A stretch of DNA of 64,000 nt from Plutella xylostella (Eukaryota; Arthropoda; Insecta; Lepidoptera; Plutellidae). Location: NCBI RefSeq assembly GCF_932276165.1, contig NC_064009.1:8494001-8558000 (forward strand), read 5' to 3'. The first letter of the stretch is position 1. The number at the start of each line of letters is the position of its first letter. Of this stretch, positions 33,096 to 45,262 are shown piece after piece. The notes below the pieces were generated by a model. The model had not been told where the DNA came from, made no database searches, and saw nothing but the letters and a program-made list of their open reading frames with translations. A program made the position numbers and the translations under genes.

Positions 33096-35232
33096 TTAGT
33101 TACGTACTTCAATTAATTACAATATGAAATGTCGGGCCAAAAGGTTATAAAAGACATTACTGTAATGACATGAAAATTGGAATTTGGCCGGACCGAGATT
33201 CAGAGGGCGCACAATTATCGTATGCTAAACTGACATTTCCAATTTCGTGTTACTAATAACTTTGAGTAAAATATGGAAAAAGTTTTTGGCAAAATCGCAT
33301 AAGGAATAGCAATTTATCGATGAAACGGTTAAACTGTTTTCTCTTGGAAACAATCAATTCAGGTTCACCAGTTTTGAAATCGACAGTATTTTGAATTAAA
33401 AGCAACATTTTTCAAGTAGTCATCGTAAAGTATGTGGGATGTATTAAAATCTGTGTCATAAAGTAGAAGGTTATATCTCACACTTAATATTACAGAAATA
33501 TGGCCGATTTTGACATAAGAAATGGGGATTTTCTTGAATATTAAATAAATCGTAATGCCGACCTGCTGTGCGGCGTCTCGGCCCTCTTCTTACTCAATTA
33601 AACTCATACAAAAGCGTAAATTATGTGACGTTGTTACAGATTCCTTTCGGTTTGGTTTGTGGATACTTTTTTGCAGTAAATAAAGATTAAGCTTATTTTT
33701 TTTTTGGATTATACCTAATTACATTTCTGTATCACGACAATATTGCAAACGGATATTATCACGATTTTAATTGGAATATGTTTTCAAGTTGTGCGCGTCC
33801 ACGCAATTTGTTGGGGCGCCATATTTGTATGACCCGCGCGCGTCTGCGGGCAATTTACGAAATTGTAGCATCAGATAGGCCTGACAATAAAAATTTACGG
33901 TTAACAAAGCATCTCTTAAAACTGCGTAAATCCCGCGCAATTGCTTGGAAACTTGAGATAATTCTGCAAACGCATAAGCATCTGACTCAGAGCGAGATTA
34001 GAAATTTCAGATAAGTCGGTTTCCTTATGGGTGCGGATCGGTGTTACAGATACCCTTCCGGACAATTTAAGCGTGCTGCCTCGCCAAGCAATAATGAAAC
34101 TTGATCCTTCGAAAAAAGGAGCAGCTTTGAAGACAACGTTTAATATGTAATAGAGTTAGGTTGTCTTAATTGAACAGCATCTGCTCTCGTTGGGTTTAAA
34201 CAGGCATTTGAGCTTTAGGTTTCTTTTCAACTCTTATTCTTGTGGATATAAAGTTTGTTTTGGAAGGTTTGCAATACTTTTGTTTTGTGTCTGTGAAGGT
34301 GGAGATCGATGTACGTGAGACGCGTGCGTTGTTTCGCAAAATAATAATATATAACAATAAGTACATATTCAATGTTTTAGCTAACATACATAGTTTTCAA
34401 TATTTACAAGACGAAGTTGAAACAAAATAAAATAAAATCCTGGGAAGATAGTACTTGTTCTTAATACTTAGAAAGTACATACTTAGAAACAAAATATAAA
34501 ATCAAATTAATATATATTATGAATAGGTAATTAGGCATTAACAGGTGAAATAATTTACAAATTAAATGTATTACACCTACTTAATATCGATATGGGAAAT
34601 AAAATTCAACAGTTGAAAGCACACGTTCGTATTAACCATAAATCGAATATTTTACATAACATGCTTAAGTAACGATAAAAATGCAATAAGATCATAAACA
34701 AAAATATAATTTACAATGAGACGTCACAATAAATCGCTAGTTTCAACCTTAACGAGAACCGAAAAGGTCTTAAATTTGCTCAAAACAGATTTATGTCATT
34801 TGACCCACTGATACAAAGATTACCTTTGCAGTATGTAAATGTGGTAAAGTACGAAATTGTGTAATGTTACATGATTTATACGAGTATGTGTAGGTATATC
34901 ACTTATGTAGATAAAGGACTTTACATCGGTTTAAATACCTAGTTGTAACTATCTCAAAATATTCATGATATTTTTATCAAAACAAGATTCACAGTCATGT
35001 GCAATCAGAAAAACAGATATTTATCCTTCCACAGCGCAAACAGTTTAGTCTCTACTTATCTATGAATATGTAAAATAAAAACTGTAGATTTAGGATTTAA
35101 TAAAATTTTATAAGTAAGCTTTTTTCATACCTCATTTACTCAGGTACCTACTCAACATAATTGATGCCACGATGACTTGTCATTGTTCCGGCCGCCCTAC
35201 ATTCATACTATACGAAAGAATATACGCAATCC
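33096..35232. other. Probable intron, first part
   Basis: Non-coding. 33720-34020 is less AT-rich and repeat-free, with ATTTTAATTGG and several GCGCG words. The 78-residue open frame over it shows no domain, so an intronic enhancer is more plausible than an exon. The rest is AT-rich. Confidence 0.4.
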
Positions 35233-35412
35233 TACTAATATCATAAAGATAAAAGTTTGAGAGTGTGTAACTTCTACACGTCAAAATGGCTGAACCGATT
35301 TTAATTTTTGGTATGGAGTTAGCTGACACCCTGGATTAACACATAGGCTATTTTTATCACGGAATTGTTACGGGAAAATCTTTTAAGAGGAAGCGAAGCT
35401 CGCGGAAAATGC
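35233..35412 (-). mobile_element. Diverged lepidopteran interspersed repeat, reverse orientation
   Basis: Read on the minus strand it keeps the order GAGCTTCGCTTCC, AAAATAGCCTATGTG, AAATCGGTTCAGCC and ATGATATTAGTAGGATTG seen in the copies at 2021, 11335 and 43508. It lacks the CAGA run. Non-coding. Confidence 0.65.
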
Positions 35413-36330
35413 TGGTGTTCTATAAACTATAGTTATATTAGCGAATGTGAGATGTAACTAGGTACGATGATGGGTCCGTAATGCTATGAAATTATCTCGT
35501 ACTACACCAGTGTAATGAAGTAGCACTCCTTGATATTTGTACGTGGACATAAAATTTAATTATGTTTACCGCCGATAAAACTCAGCGAGGAATTCCAAGC
35601 TTTATGTTCTTGTTGTAGGTGTGATATTTGTATGCTGAGAGTTTTGTGTGGCTCATTTGTTTAACTAGAAATTCAAGTGTGGCTGGGCTTGTATAAGCTA
35701 AATAATCATAGGTAATGAGAATTAATACGCTACTTCGAATGCTTTTAAAAGAGCTTGCTTAGTCGTTAACTGCACATTTAGTTTCACTGCTATGATTTGA
35801 TGGTACAGCAGAAGCGTATAAATTGCAGTGTTTATGTGATGTGTAAATAAATATAAAAAGTGTAAAAGAATAAGAAAAATCTCATTAAAACACATATCTT
35901 CAACACTTTTTTTGCTCTCTATTTTAATATTTTGGTTTTTATCACATACATAGTAATATAATTATATAGATTCAATATAATTCTGTATTTTTTTTTTTAT
36001 TTGACTTCAATTATCAGTATGCGGTGTGGGTGGATACGTATGTCTTTAGTTAAATATACTAATCACAACAAGTGCGACGAAAATAGCTTATTCTCGCTAA
36101 TCCACGTAAATCAGTAGTAATGAATAAGGAAAAGTGGATCTGCCCATAATAGGTGGGTTTATCGTTGAACCGTGAGAATAGGGGCCCGCCTACACTAGCT
36201 CGAGAGATTCCGACTCCATTCGTCATTCGTGTAGTATTCTGAGTGCACAATTTTTTGGGACAGTTTTCATTTATAAACCTCGGTTCCCAATATATTCACT
36301 TCGCTTTAACTCCTACCTAAGAAAAGAACA
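35413..36330. other. Probable intron, non-coding
   Basis: No gene or clear repeat. 36060-36260 is slightly more GC-rich with no recognisable element. Confidence 0.4.
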
Positions 36331-36650
36331 TATGATCGTCTGATCATTGATATTATGCAACACATCAGTCAGTCATTAGATGGGTGACCGATTTTAAGTG
36401 GTTGTTTTCTGGGCGTTAAACTGTGGATCCCGGTTGCTATTTTGGCAGGAGTCGTTAATCCAAGTCAGAGGCCGGGCAGCATGAAAACATCTGACAGTCG
36501 GGTTGCCCACTTACCCGACACCCTCTCTCAGCACAAGCTTGCATAAATGTTGGGGTCCATCAAGACGAACTAGGCCCACTTGTAGACTTAGGCCTAAAAC
36601 CATAGGCCTAACTCCTTTATTGGAAGCGGTCGAAACGATCCAGAGTAAGT
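36331..36650 (+). mobile_element. 5S rRNA-derived SINE
   Basis: The head, from GATCGTCTGATCA through TTATGCAAC to TTAGATGGGTGACCG (36334-36390), follows the order and spacing of the 5S rRNA internal promoter. The corresponding 5S words are TCGTCCGATCACCG, TTAAGCAAC and TTGGATGGGTGACCG. The body then gives ATCTGACAGTCGGGTTGCCC, CTCAGCACAAGCTTGC and TTAGGCCTAAAA, shared with the headless copy at 12684-12882. It is non-coding and would be transcribed by RNA polymerase III and mobilised by a LINE. Confidence 0.75.
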
Positions 36651-37038
36651 ATAGTAACTAGGGATGTAACGTTTTACCTATTTACCGGTATATTTGGTTA
36701 TTTAAAGCAAAACAATCGTGATATTTTGCACACGCTAAGTTGTGATTGAAGCTGGTTCAGCTTCAATTACAACTGAAACCATAAAACATAACATTACCAC
36801 GATAACGCACGATATCAAATGCCAGCAGTCCACAATCAGATTAGTGTCTTCTCAAGATTTATTCTATTGTTTCTGCCCATAGATCACAGGCAATAGACGG
36901 TGGAATACTTACTCGTAAATGCCAATACCGAAAAAATATAATTACGATCTCCAATTATACCTATAATAATATCACCTTTTACATAATAAATACTGTACTT
37001 AGGTACATTTTGCCATGGATAGCAGGTGTGAGTGAGTA

Positions 37039-37856
37039 GGGTAACGTAACGTACCTTGGGACGCTTGTACCTCGGGACATTGATTGTATTTTAAAAACCG
37101 GCTAAATAAACACATTAAAATTCTACCCTAGGTATAGTATTTTACTCGCTTGGTAAAACTAGTGAGTCTCGTGATCATACCAGCATCGAGTGTGTGTTGA
37201 AGACAATATGAAGTTTTTTGGAGTCAAAAGTAGCTTTTGTATAGTCTTTTGTGTTGCTTTATCTCATTGAGGCATGCTCAAAATAAAGACATGGATGTCA
37301 CGTATAACTTTTCAGTTATTTAATTTTATGACATGGCAATTATCTGAAAGATTCCTTTTAATTAAAAATAAAGATATTTAAATTTTGGTTAAATATTGCT
37401 TTTTTGTACCTTGGGACACGATTAAATTTGTACCTTGGGACACTGTTTCCTATGGCTTTGTACTATGGAAAATGCAAACATCTAAATAACGCCTTATATC
37501 TCTGTTTTTATTAGTGCCAGAGTGAAACTAGACAGAAGGGAGATGCTGTTAATCAATAAGAACAGAGATATAAGGCGTTATTTTGAAGTTTGCATTTTCC
37601 ATAGTACAAAGCTATAGGAAACAGTGTCCCAAGGTACAAACGTGTAACGTACCTTGGGTCAAAACAAGCCTTTTTACTTTTATCTTAATTTAATAAAATC
37701 TGGCCACACTAAAGCTTTAGCACAAATACTAGTGATAATACATTATATATCCTACCGAATAAACAAAATTTCACATTAATATCTTAGTTGTACGCTGCGA
37801 TAGCTTCATTCAAAGTTGGGGTAGTCGAAAATGTCCCTAGGTACGTTACGTTACCC
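37039..37856. mobile_element. TA-flanked element with repeated TACCTTGGGAC motifs
   Basis: The 818-bp element has termini GGGTAACGTAACGTACCTTG and its near-exact inverse at 37832-37856, with TA on both sides (37037-37038 and 37857-37858). The word GTACCTTGGGAC or a one- or two-base variant occurs seven times: 37051, 37067, 37406, 37430, 37624 (inverted), 37649 and 37833 (inverted). An inner inverted repeat of about 79 bp joins 37428-37506 to 37561-37639. It encodes no protein. The repeats may be transposase-binding sites. TA insertion suggests the Tc1/mariner group. Confidence 0.75.
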
Positions 37857-37858
37857 TA

Positions 37859-39366
37859 TACATTAACTTATGAACTTAGATTGCATTATTATTTAGCAAT
37901 GTTGCATTTTTATAGCGTCATAGGTACATGTTTAACATCCGTGTGAAATCTTGTGAAATGAGATCACTACCATGAGTAATATGTTGTAATTTATAAAAAT
38001 ATAAATCAACCGATCATCTCTTAGTTTAACAACTTTTCTGAGATAAGTGTGTGATTCAAGATACCTATTTCTATTCATAGCAACCTTTAATTTTAATTTT
38101 TATTCTAGTTGCGGTGTTTTCCTTGTTTTACCAGATGATATATTAATTAGGTACGTTATGGGGATGTATAAATCAATCAAAATGTAACTTAGCATTAAAT
38201 AATGTTTGAAATATCTTTGATGTTTCTGTTTATTGACATTAAATGCATTTATAATTTATGGTCTTACGGTGATTAATCTAGTTTCGTAAATTTCCGACAA
38301 ATAAACAACAACGACGTTAATACGGTGGAAGACAACATCATTAGGAAATTCTTAAATGTTTATTCCTGAATTCATTTTAAGTACTTAATTATTTACCAAT
38401 GTTACTATCAAATAACAAGTTAAAACAAACTAAGTTACGAAATGTCAAACATGCAACGAAATCTCTATATTTCTTAGTCACTTGTGACATTTTCCTTCCT
38501 GCGGTCTAGTTTCGAATACAAGCTCGAATTCGAAGAAAACTATTACTAACACACAACTTATTTCGCTCACGTCTTCTTATTACATGGAAGACCGCTAAAT
38601 CCAAATATAAATATACCTAGTACGCTCACAATATCAACAACTGGCACGTTCTATTACCTCTAGAGTAAATATATCACATCACCCGAATTAGACTAAGCAA
38701 AATAGCGTACAAATAATCATCTGTACACTCGTAATCACTTATAGCACCAAACGAAGGTCTCATCTCTATTAAGGCGGGTTATAACAGATTTTTGTTTGAC
38801 AGCCAGTGTTGCCAACACAACGCGTAGGTAAATGCACGTGTGAATAATTAGCATAAGCTATAAACTAGTTATTTGGATGCGTGTAGGTCGCGTGGGTCAC
38901 AGCGTGGGAGGGAGTTCACAGGTGTTGCTCTATTGATGAAAATTATGATTTTAAATTATATATTGACTGCAAACTCGCCTGACATATATACGTATCATCA
39001 TCATCATCAAATTACGAGCCAAATAAACATGGGATTGTGTGAGATTCTACATAACCATATAACTACAACCATCAAAATATTTTATACCATACTAAAACTG
39101 GCAACACCTACAGCCTAAACTGACCCAAATTATACACGTATTCAGAGCATTTTTATAATGGGTTTATTTATAGTGAATGACATCACCGTACAGTATTGCT
39201 AAGATTCTTTTATATATTTTATTTTTTGTCTCATTCTGCCTTTTATTTATGTTTAATGATTGATTGTAATATTATAATAACGTTACAAATTGCTATTCGA
39301 TGTATGAAATAAAATAACGAAAAAGCTAACGATGAATGAAAAAAAGGTAACGATGACTTTTTTTTT
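37859..39366. other. Probable intron, non-coding
   Basis: No gene or defined repeat. A short CATCATCATCATC run is present at about 38996. Confidence 0.45.
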
Positions 39367-39620
39367 TTTTCTAAGGGATCCTATATGCTGCGGTCCTGCG
39401 ACCTTTGCAGCCTTGCCGAACGGTTGGGGAAGGCGTCGTGAGGCGCCTTCTCCCGTTATAAAGCGACTAAGTTGAGGTCACTTCAGGAGGCTTGCCTCCT
39501 GAAGTGTCCTCAGCTTAGGACGTCGCGGTGGGTGGGGGGTGGCGTGAAGCGCCCTGGCACATGTCGAAAGCGTGTGTAAGTTTGGAGGCTACGGCGTGTG
39601 CGCCGGATAGATACGACGTT
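39367..39620. other. GC-rich island with long hairpin
   Basis: A 250-bp GC-rich segment in AT-rich DNA. Its core, 39467-39518, is an inverted repeat with 25-bp arms (CTAAGYTGAGGWCACTTCAG then GAGGC) around TT, with two mismatches; the inner 13 bp are perfect. I do not recognise a gene or repeat family. It may be a structured RNA, a LINE piece or a MITE-like element. Confidence 0.5.
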
Positions 39621-41103
39621 TATACCGATTTATATTTTAGCTTCGTACTTTATTGTTCAAAGAAACTACTGGGTCTCTATTGATCTATTTTACCATGATC
39701 CTCTAATACACCACTCTAACCTTAACATATCAGCATGAGCTAAACAACAGTGATTGGTAACAAATATCCCTACAACAATAAAAAGGCTTAACACCCAACC
39801 ATCGCCCCAGGGGAAGACTAGCCAATAAATTTAAATTATAAACGGACATTTTTATATTCAATTTGGTAATTTTATAAGATGCGACCGCGCGTGAGGTGTG
39901 TCGTGTAACTTTTTATGCGTTGTCGAAGAAAATAAACAATCGTAAAGTTAATGAATGCTCGACGTAAAACTTAAATTATGATTTGACAATATTGGGTGAG
40001 CGTGGGCGAGGGCTATCTTGGTACTTTAATGTGGAAAGGTTTATGCTTCAATGAACTATTCTGATTACCAAGTTTTTTTTATAGATTTGATAGAAAATAG
40101 TATTATGATGCATTTAAATGATATGATATCACAGTCATGGCTAGTTAAATTATTTCAATTTGCCAAGCTTTGCTTGGTTTTTTTGAAGATGAAGGATTAT
40201 ATTTATTGGTAATAAGCAGAAGTACAAATAGGCGACAAACATACAAATTATTCATATCATAACATTGAAATCGGTTTTATAATAAACTTATTCAACGCGT
40301 ACCAGTTCATTAACTTCAGATCAATATACTGACCGAGATAATTGAATTTGGCAAAGTTTTGATAGCTAGTCAATAACGGTAATATATGATCCTGAATTTA
40401 GTACTTCATAGTGTGGCAATTACGAATGGTCGCCATTTTGTTCATATCAAGACCAATTCAATGTAATCGATACCTATTAGCTGGTGAGGTGATTCGTACA
40501 TTTATTAACTTTATGACCTGAGATTTATAATTTATTAAAGTGTTGTCAAGTCAATTAATATTGTATTTGCAATTTCGATTGAGGTGGCTCGTGTTAAATA
40601 CTTCTTTTGATTTATACATTAATTAAAGTATCAAATTGTTAAATTATAATTTAAACATTCAACTAATAATTTGAGCATATATTTTACAAATAAAAGGTCT
40701 TGTACACGAACCTAAAGTTTTTAATTTGAACAAGTCGCAGCTCCATATTATTATTTGCTTGTCATCTAAGCGTGTGGATGACATAAATTGGGATAATTTT
40801 TAAATAGTTAAATATTATGTACCTACTGACTCTATCTTGCTTAGCATCATCCATAATAATGCCAACAATTTGTCGAGTGCCAGCGAAATATTTTGTAGTC
40901 AACATTTTATAGCTGTTAATTAATTCGTGGTCTTTGTGTCATGACACATTTTGTAGTTTTTTAATATCTTTTGTTACGTTTTTTTATTATTGTGACATCG
41001 GTAAAGTTATCACCAAGCCTGAGTGTAATATTTTATTTAAGAGTTTAAATAATTTTATTACCTTTATATTTTTCAAAAGAAGCTTTTTCAGCAATACTTA
41101 TTA
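39621..41103. other. Probable intron, non-coding
   Basis: AT-rich without gene or clear repeat. Confidence 0.4.
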
Positions 41104-41105
41104 TA

Positions 41106-41338
41106 CACTCACGGGCAATGAAAAGGTTCCACTGAGAAAAACACCAAATGACTTCTAAACGGAAAAGGCTAGCATAATTTTGCCGTTTACAACATTGGAT
41201 TACATTTAACAGAACATCAGGATATTACCAACAAAACACGGTAATATTTTCTTCAAATTTTAATTTAATTTTTTGAAAAAATTGTGTTTGTGTGTGGTCG
41301 GCCTTTTGTGAGTGGAACTATTTCATTGCCCGTGGGTG
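41106..41338. mobile_element. TA-flanked MITE of the CACYCACGGGC family, copy 2
   Basis: It starts CACTCACGGGCAATGAAAAG and ends, read inverted, CACCCACGGGCAATGAAATA, with GTTCCACT following on both sides. TA flanks at 41104-41105 and 41339-41340. 233 bp, non-coding. Solo ends of the same family lie near 1970-2003, 4413 and 20216. Confidence 0.8.
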
Positions 41339-41340
41339 TA

Positions 41341-43507
41341 AATTACAAGTAGCTAAAATACTTCTTGTCTTACAGCTAGGTAAGTCGTATTGATGTGCAC
41401 GAAAGGAGCCTCCCCGAAAGATGGATAAACTGTATTTTATGTACAATGTACGTCCAGCAAACCCTGCGACCACGGCACGGTTCTGTTATCGACGTCGATA
41501 AACTCGTTTAATGCTCCACCAATCACAGCGCCACATTCATGACGATAATAATAATAAATACATAAATTATCGGTAAAGATCCCATGAAGCAGCAACAGGG
41601 CACGCATCAGCGACTGAAACTATCCTGACTAGCTTATCAATTTACCACGATGACTAACCCTAGACCAGTTGTATAGTGCTCGTCACAGACAGGTTAAGAA
41701 GAAGAGTACTCGCATTATATTAACTAAAACCTTCTCTAAATTCCCATGACCATTATTGTCAGAAGATGCCTGCACAGCCAGCTTAAGGACAAAGTAAACC
41801 AGTGATAATCGTAGTACTAAGTAAGGCTCTATCTTAATGTCCTGGCTTGCAGTGTAAGGTGCAGAGCCAAAGGTCAAAGTGTATGGAAAACCGAATGATG
41901 CATTTGATAAGAATAAATAAGGTATTGTAGGTAATGCTAGCTTTGATCGTGTTAGGCAGGCTTGAGATAATATTGATGATCGTTAAGATCTTTTGAAGTG
42001 CTACAGCAACTTAAATCACTATCGTTCTTATAATATGTCATTCCTTTTATTTACTATATTCTCTTATGTTCTTTCGCGTACTTTTTAAGTAACATAAAAA
42101 CAGTGTCATGATCTTTACAAAACAATAATAACGCCAATCAAATTAAGACATGTCATTAAAATGACGTACAAATGATGCATCAAAATAGTTTAGTTCGACT
42201 ACTAAAAAAACAGTATGGTACTGTGAGATTGAGGTTATCTTATTGGTAATTTATCATTTCTGTATTTCACCGAGATATCGATCTGTACGGGTGTCTAATG
42301 GCATAAGTAGCGGCTTCCGAAATAATGGTTCTAGCCTAGGGGTAAAGAGGAGAAATTTTAATTGTAGCCTTTTGGTTACGTTACAGTCTAAAATAACCCT
42401 TAATCAAAGCAGCAGCAACTGATTCAGAAGCAACAACAAAAACTCTCATTTTAATACGAGGTCGTAAGTTCAGATAAGTGTCAAAAATGAAACTTTATTT
42501 AAAAGAACAATACTTTATGGTAGCAACAAAAAACTTAGAGGCCCCTTGAATGAAAATTAAATTACTTTCCTTCAATCATTTGGTAATGATATCCAATTTT
42601 CGATACGACACGCTCGGATTTCTATAGAGCGTCTGACAGTTTGAGAAATAATAAACTTATTTTTTTAATACTGGTAGAAACAATTATTCTTAACTTATTA
42701 GAGATCCGTCCATTTGATTGATTTCAATGGTGTGTTGAGGTATTTTTCGACAGATTCAATTTAGTTTTGCCTCCGGACAGAAGATAGGTACTTGTTACAG
42801 TTGAAGGGCAATGATTTTGATGATATAATTTATGAATAACTAATAATTTGTTATTTTTTTTATATCTACTCATTGTTAGTAGTAAGTACTTCTATTATAA
42901 TTGTACCTAAAATTAAGTTTTATGATATCATAATAACAATATATACTTAGCATTTAATTAGTCACACCGTTAAGTAATTAGGTATCTACTATTAGTTCAA
43001 TCGCGATTATTAATATGAAAGTACCCAAATTACATAATTATCTACCAATGTAAAAGAAAACACTAACAGAACACCGGACAAACTAAAGTCCATTATTTAC
43101 ACAAGCTCCAATACAATGGACTTACCAAAAGCTGTCTAAATCCGACCATCTCATGTCGATCAAGTTAATATTCCCATCTATATAGCTCTATTAATAAAAG
43201 CAACGTTGCGACGTATTAAAACTCAAATTGCTAGGTAACGCTTTAATGATCTCGTATACGATAATTATAAATATATACCGTATGTAGTAATTACATTGTA
43301 GACGGCTAATACCCGGCACTTACCAGGCGGTTACTTGCGCAGATAGCTTTATAGTTTTGAGATGACTTTTTATTGGTTTGTTTTTTTTAGCAAAGTTTTA
43401 AAGATTGTTTTTACGGGTCAACCTTTTCTGTAAAGTGTGTTAGGAATCTATTTACAGTGGTTAACTAAATACTTATTCAAATTAAATATATTTTACTGAT
43501 TTATAAG
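41341..43507. other. Probable intron, non-coding
   Basis: No gene, RNA or defined repeat seen over about 2.2 kb. Confidence 0.4.
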
Positions 43508-43653
43508 ATACTAGCTGTGCCCGCGAGCTTCGCTTCGCCTTAAAAAGATTTTTCCCGTGGGAATTCCGGGATAAAAAGTAGCCTATGTTCTTTCTCAGGG
43601 TCTAGACCATACGTATACCAAATTTCATTCAAATCTGTTCAGTTAAAAGAGTA

Positions 43654-43696
<43 letters not shown>

Positions 43697-43711
43697 CATA
43701 ATAGTTAGGAT
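43508..43711 (+). mobile_element. Lepidopteran interspersed repeat with CAGA microsatellite, copy 3
   Basis: Has CTGTGCCCGCGAGCTTCGC, AAAAAGTAGCCTATGTTC and a long GACA/CAGA run, ending ATAGTTAGGAT. Compared with copy 2 the microsatellite is longer, while the GTTTTGGCGTG and TTTCGCATTTATAA segments are lost. Confidence 0.8.
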
Positions 43712-43966
43712 GTAAGTTATGATTTCAACAAAGAGTACAATAAAAATATCAAAAATCGCAAACAGCATCTTAGCAGTTCCAAATAAATGTTATCTGTGTG
43801 AGTAAAATTCTATTTTTGTCTCAATAATAAATGAAATCAAAATTAAGAGATGCTCACATAATTTTATTAAGACTTAATACGAAAAAATAACAAATTTGAT
43901 TGGACCAGATTCGGTAATGCTTTTTAAATTCGTCTCGGTACATTATGGTTTCCGTTCTATTTTCAA

Positions 43967-44018
43967 AAAAGGGCCCGTTATTAAAATTCACTTTATTCAT
44001 TAATGATCGGGCCCTTTT
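43967..44018. repeat. Hairpin with AAAAGGGCCCG arms
   Basis: AAAAGGGCCCG (43967-43977) pairs exactly with CGGGCCCTTTT (44008-44018) across 30 bp. Function is unknown; it may be a very short MITE or chance. Confidence 0.6.
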
Positions 44019-45186
44019 CCCTACGACCGGCTTTTACTTTATTATCATTATCATAAAGATGCTAGTAATTACTTTAGCGTGAGATAAAAATAAAAGAGAA
44101 AGATAGTAAACGGTAGGAAATTAGATTGATTAAATATTGCTAGATGCTATAAAAATGATGACTTGCTGGTCTATTTAATGTGTAAACACAGTCGTAACCC
44201 GAGCGCTTTCAAACAACGACAGCCCGCGGAATCGCAAAATGCTCTATATTCTCACTAGCTGGCCTGGACGGAGCATACTGTATACTGTCATTGTGTAAAC
44301 GCTTCTTAGTCCATGTATTTGATTTCCTTAGCACTTGTAAAATACATAAATATTGATGCTCAAACATAACTATAATATTGCACTAAAACTACTCATCATA
44401 AAAGATCTGAACCGAACTATCTAATTAACATAAAAAGGCCTCAAATAAGTTCAAGAATAAAACTAGGCAATGAATTAGCTAAGCTATGTGCCTCTTCTTA
44501 GCTTATTGAAGTAGGGAATCTCAGAATGTGTGGAGAACTGTAATCATATCGTGAAATTGCCTAACAAATCGCTCAACCTGTCGCAACGTAAGTCGTTTGT
44601 ACTCCGTATGCTATGTTGCAGTCAAAGTGGTGTTGAAATCCACTATATTTTCTTACTAGGAAAATATTATATGAAATGAATTTTTTAGGTAATTTAAGGC
44701 GACATGTCTTTTTTCAGTCTCCTTAAAACTTTAAACGTTTATAAAACAATAGCTCTAATTATAATTCATTTATAAGAGTTTTAATGTGCAAAGTAACTAT
44801 CTATACATTTTAGGAAAGAGTTAATAAAACATATTCAATTTCCTTCCATAATCTCGCCAAAAGCAAAATACCCGAACTTGAAACTTTACCAGCAGCACAT
44901 AGAAGATGATACCGCGCACACTACCACACCCACCCGTGTGTCTACACGGTGACCTCACGCACACATTCACTCACGTTCACCTGCCGCGATCCACTCGTGC
45001 GCACTGTCACATGTTAGGGCTAGGTTACACTGGGTTCTTTGACTTTATTTAGATCTGATTGTCGTTCTTTTATGTTGGTGTATTTTACAATTTAGAATTA
45101 AAGTATAACTTCCTACTTTTACGTTTTATTAAAATCTTTATTATATTTTAGAGAATAATTCTATTACTGAACCTGTAAGAAATTGA

Positions 45187-45262
45187 GGAAAATGTTGTGG
45201 GACTTCTTGGGAGAGGCCTATGACCAGCTGCAGTGGTGATTAGGAGTTGATGATGATGCGAA
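45187..45262 (+). mobile_element. RTE-type LINE 3' scrap
   Basis: ATGTTGTGGGACTTCTTGGG and AGAGGCCTATGACCAGC, then CAGTGG and a TGATGATGATG tail, match the C-terminal coding end of the RTE fragments at 17466 and 59058, with decay. Confidence 0.6.

Noticed and set aside
39400..39425. GC-rich spot resembling the reverse complement of GCK, considered as the knirps first-finger exon
   Set aside because: The reading gives QGCK without the upstream CxxC and FHFGAFTCE pattern and has no fitting splice donor.
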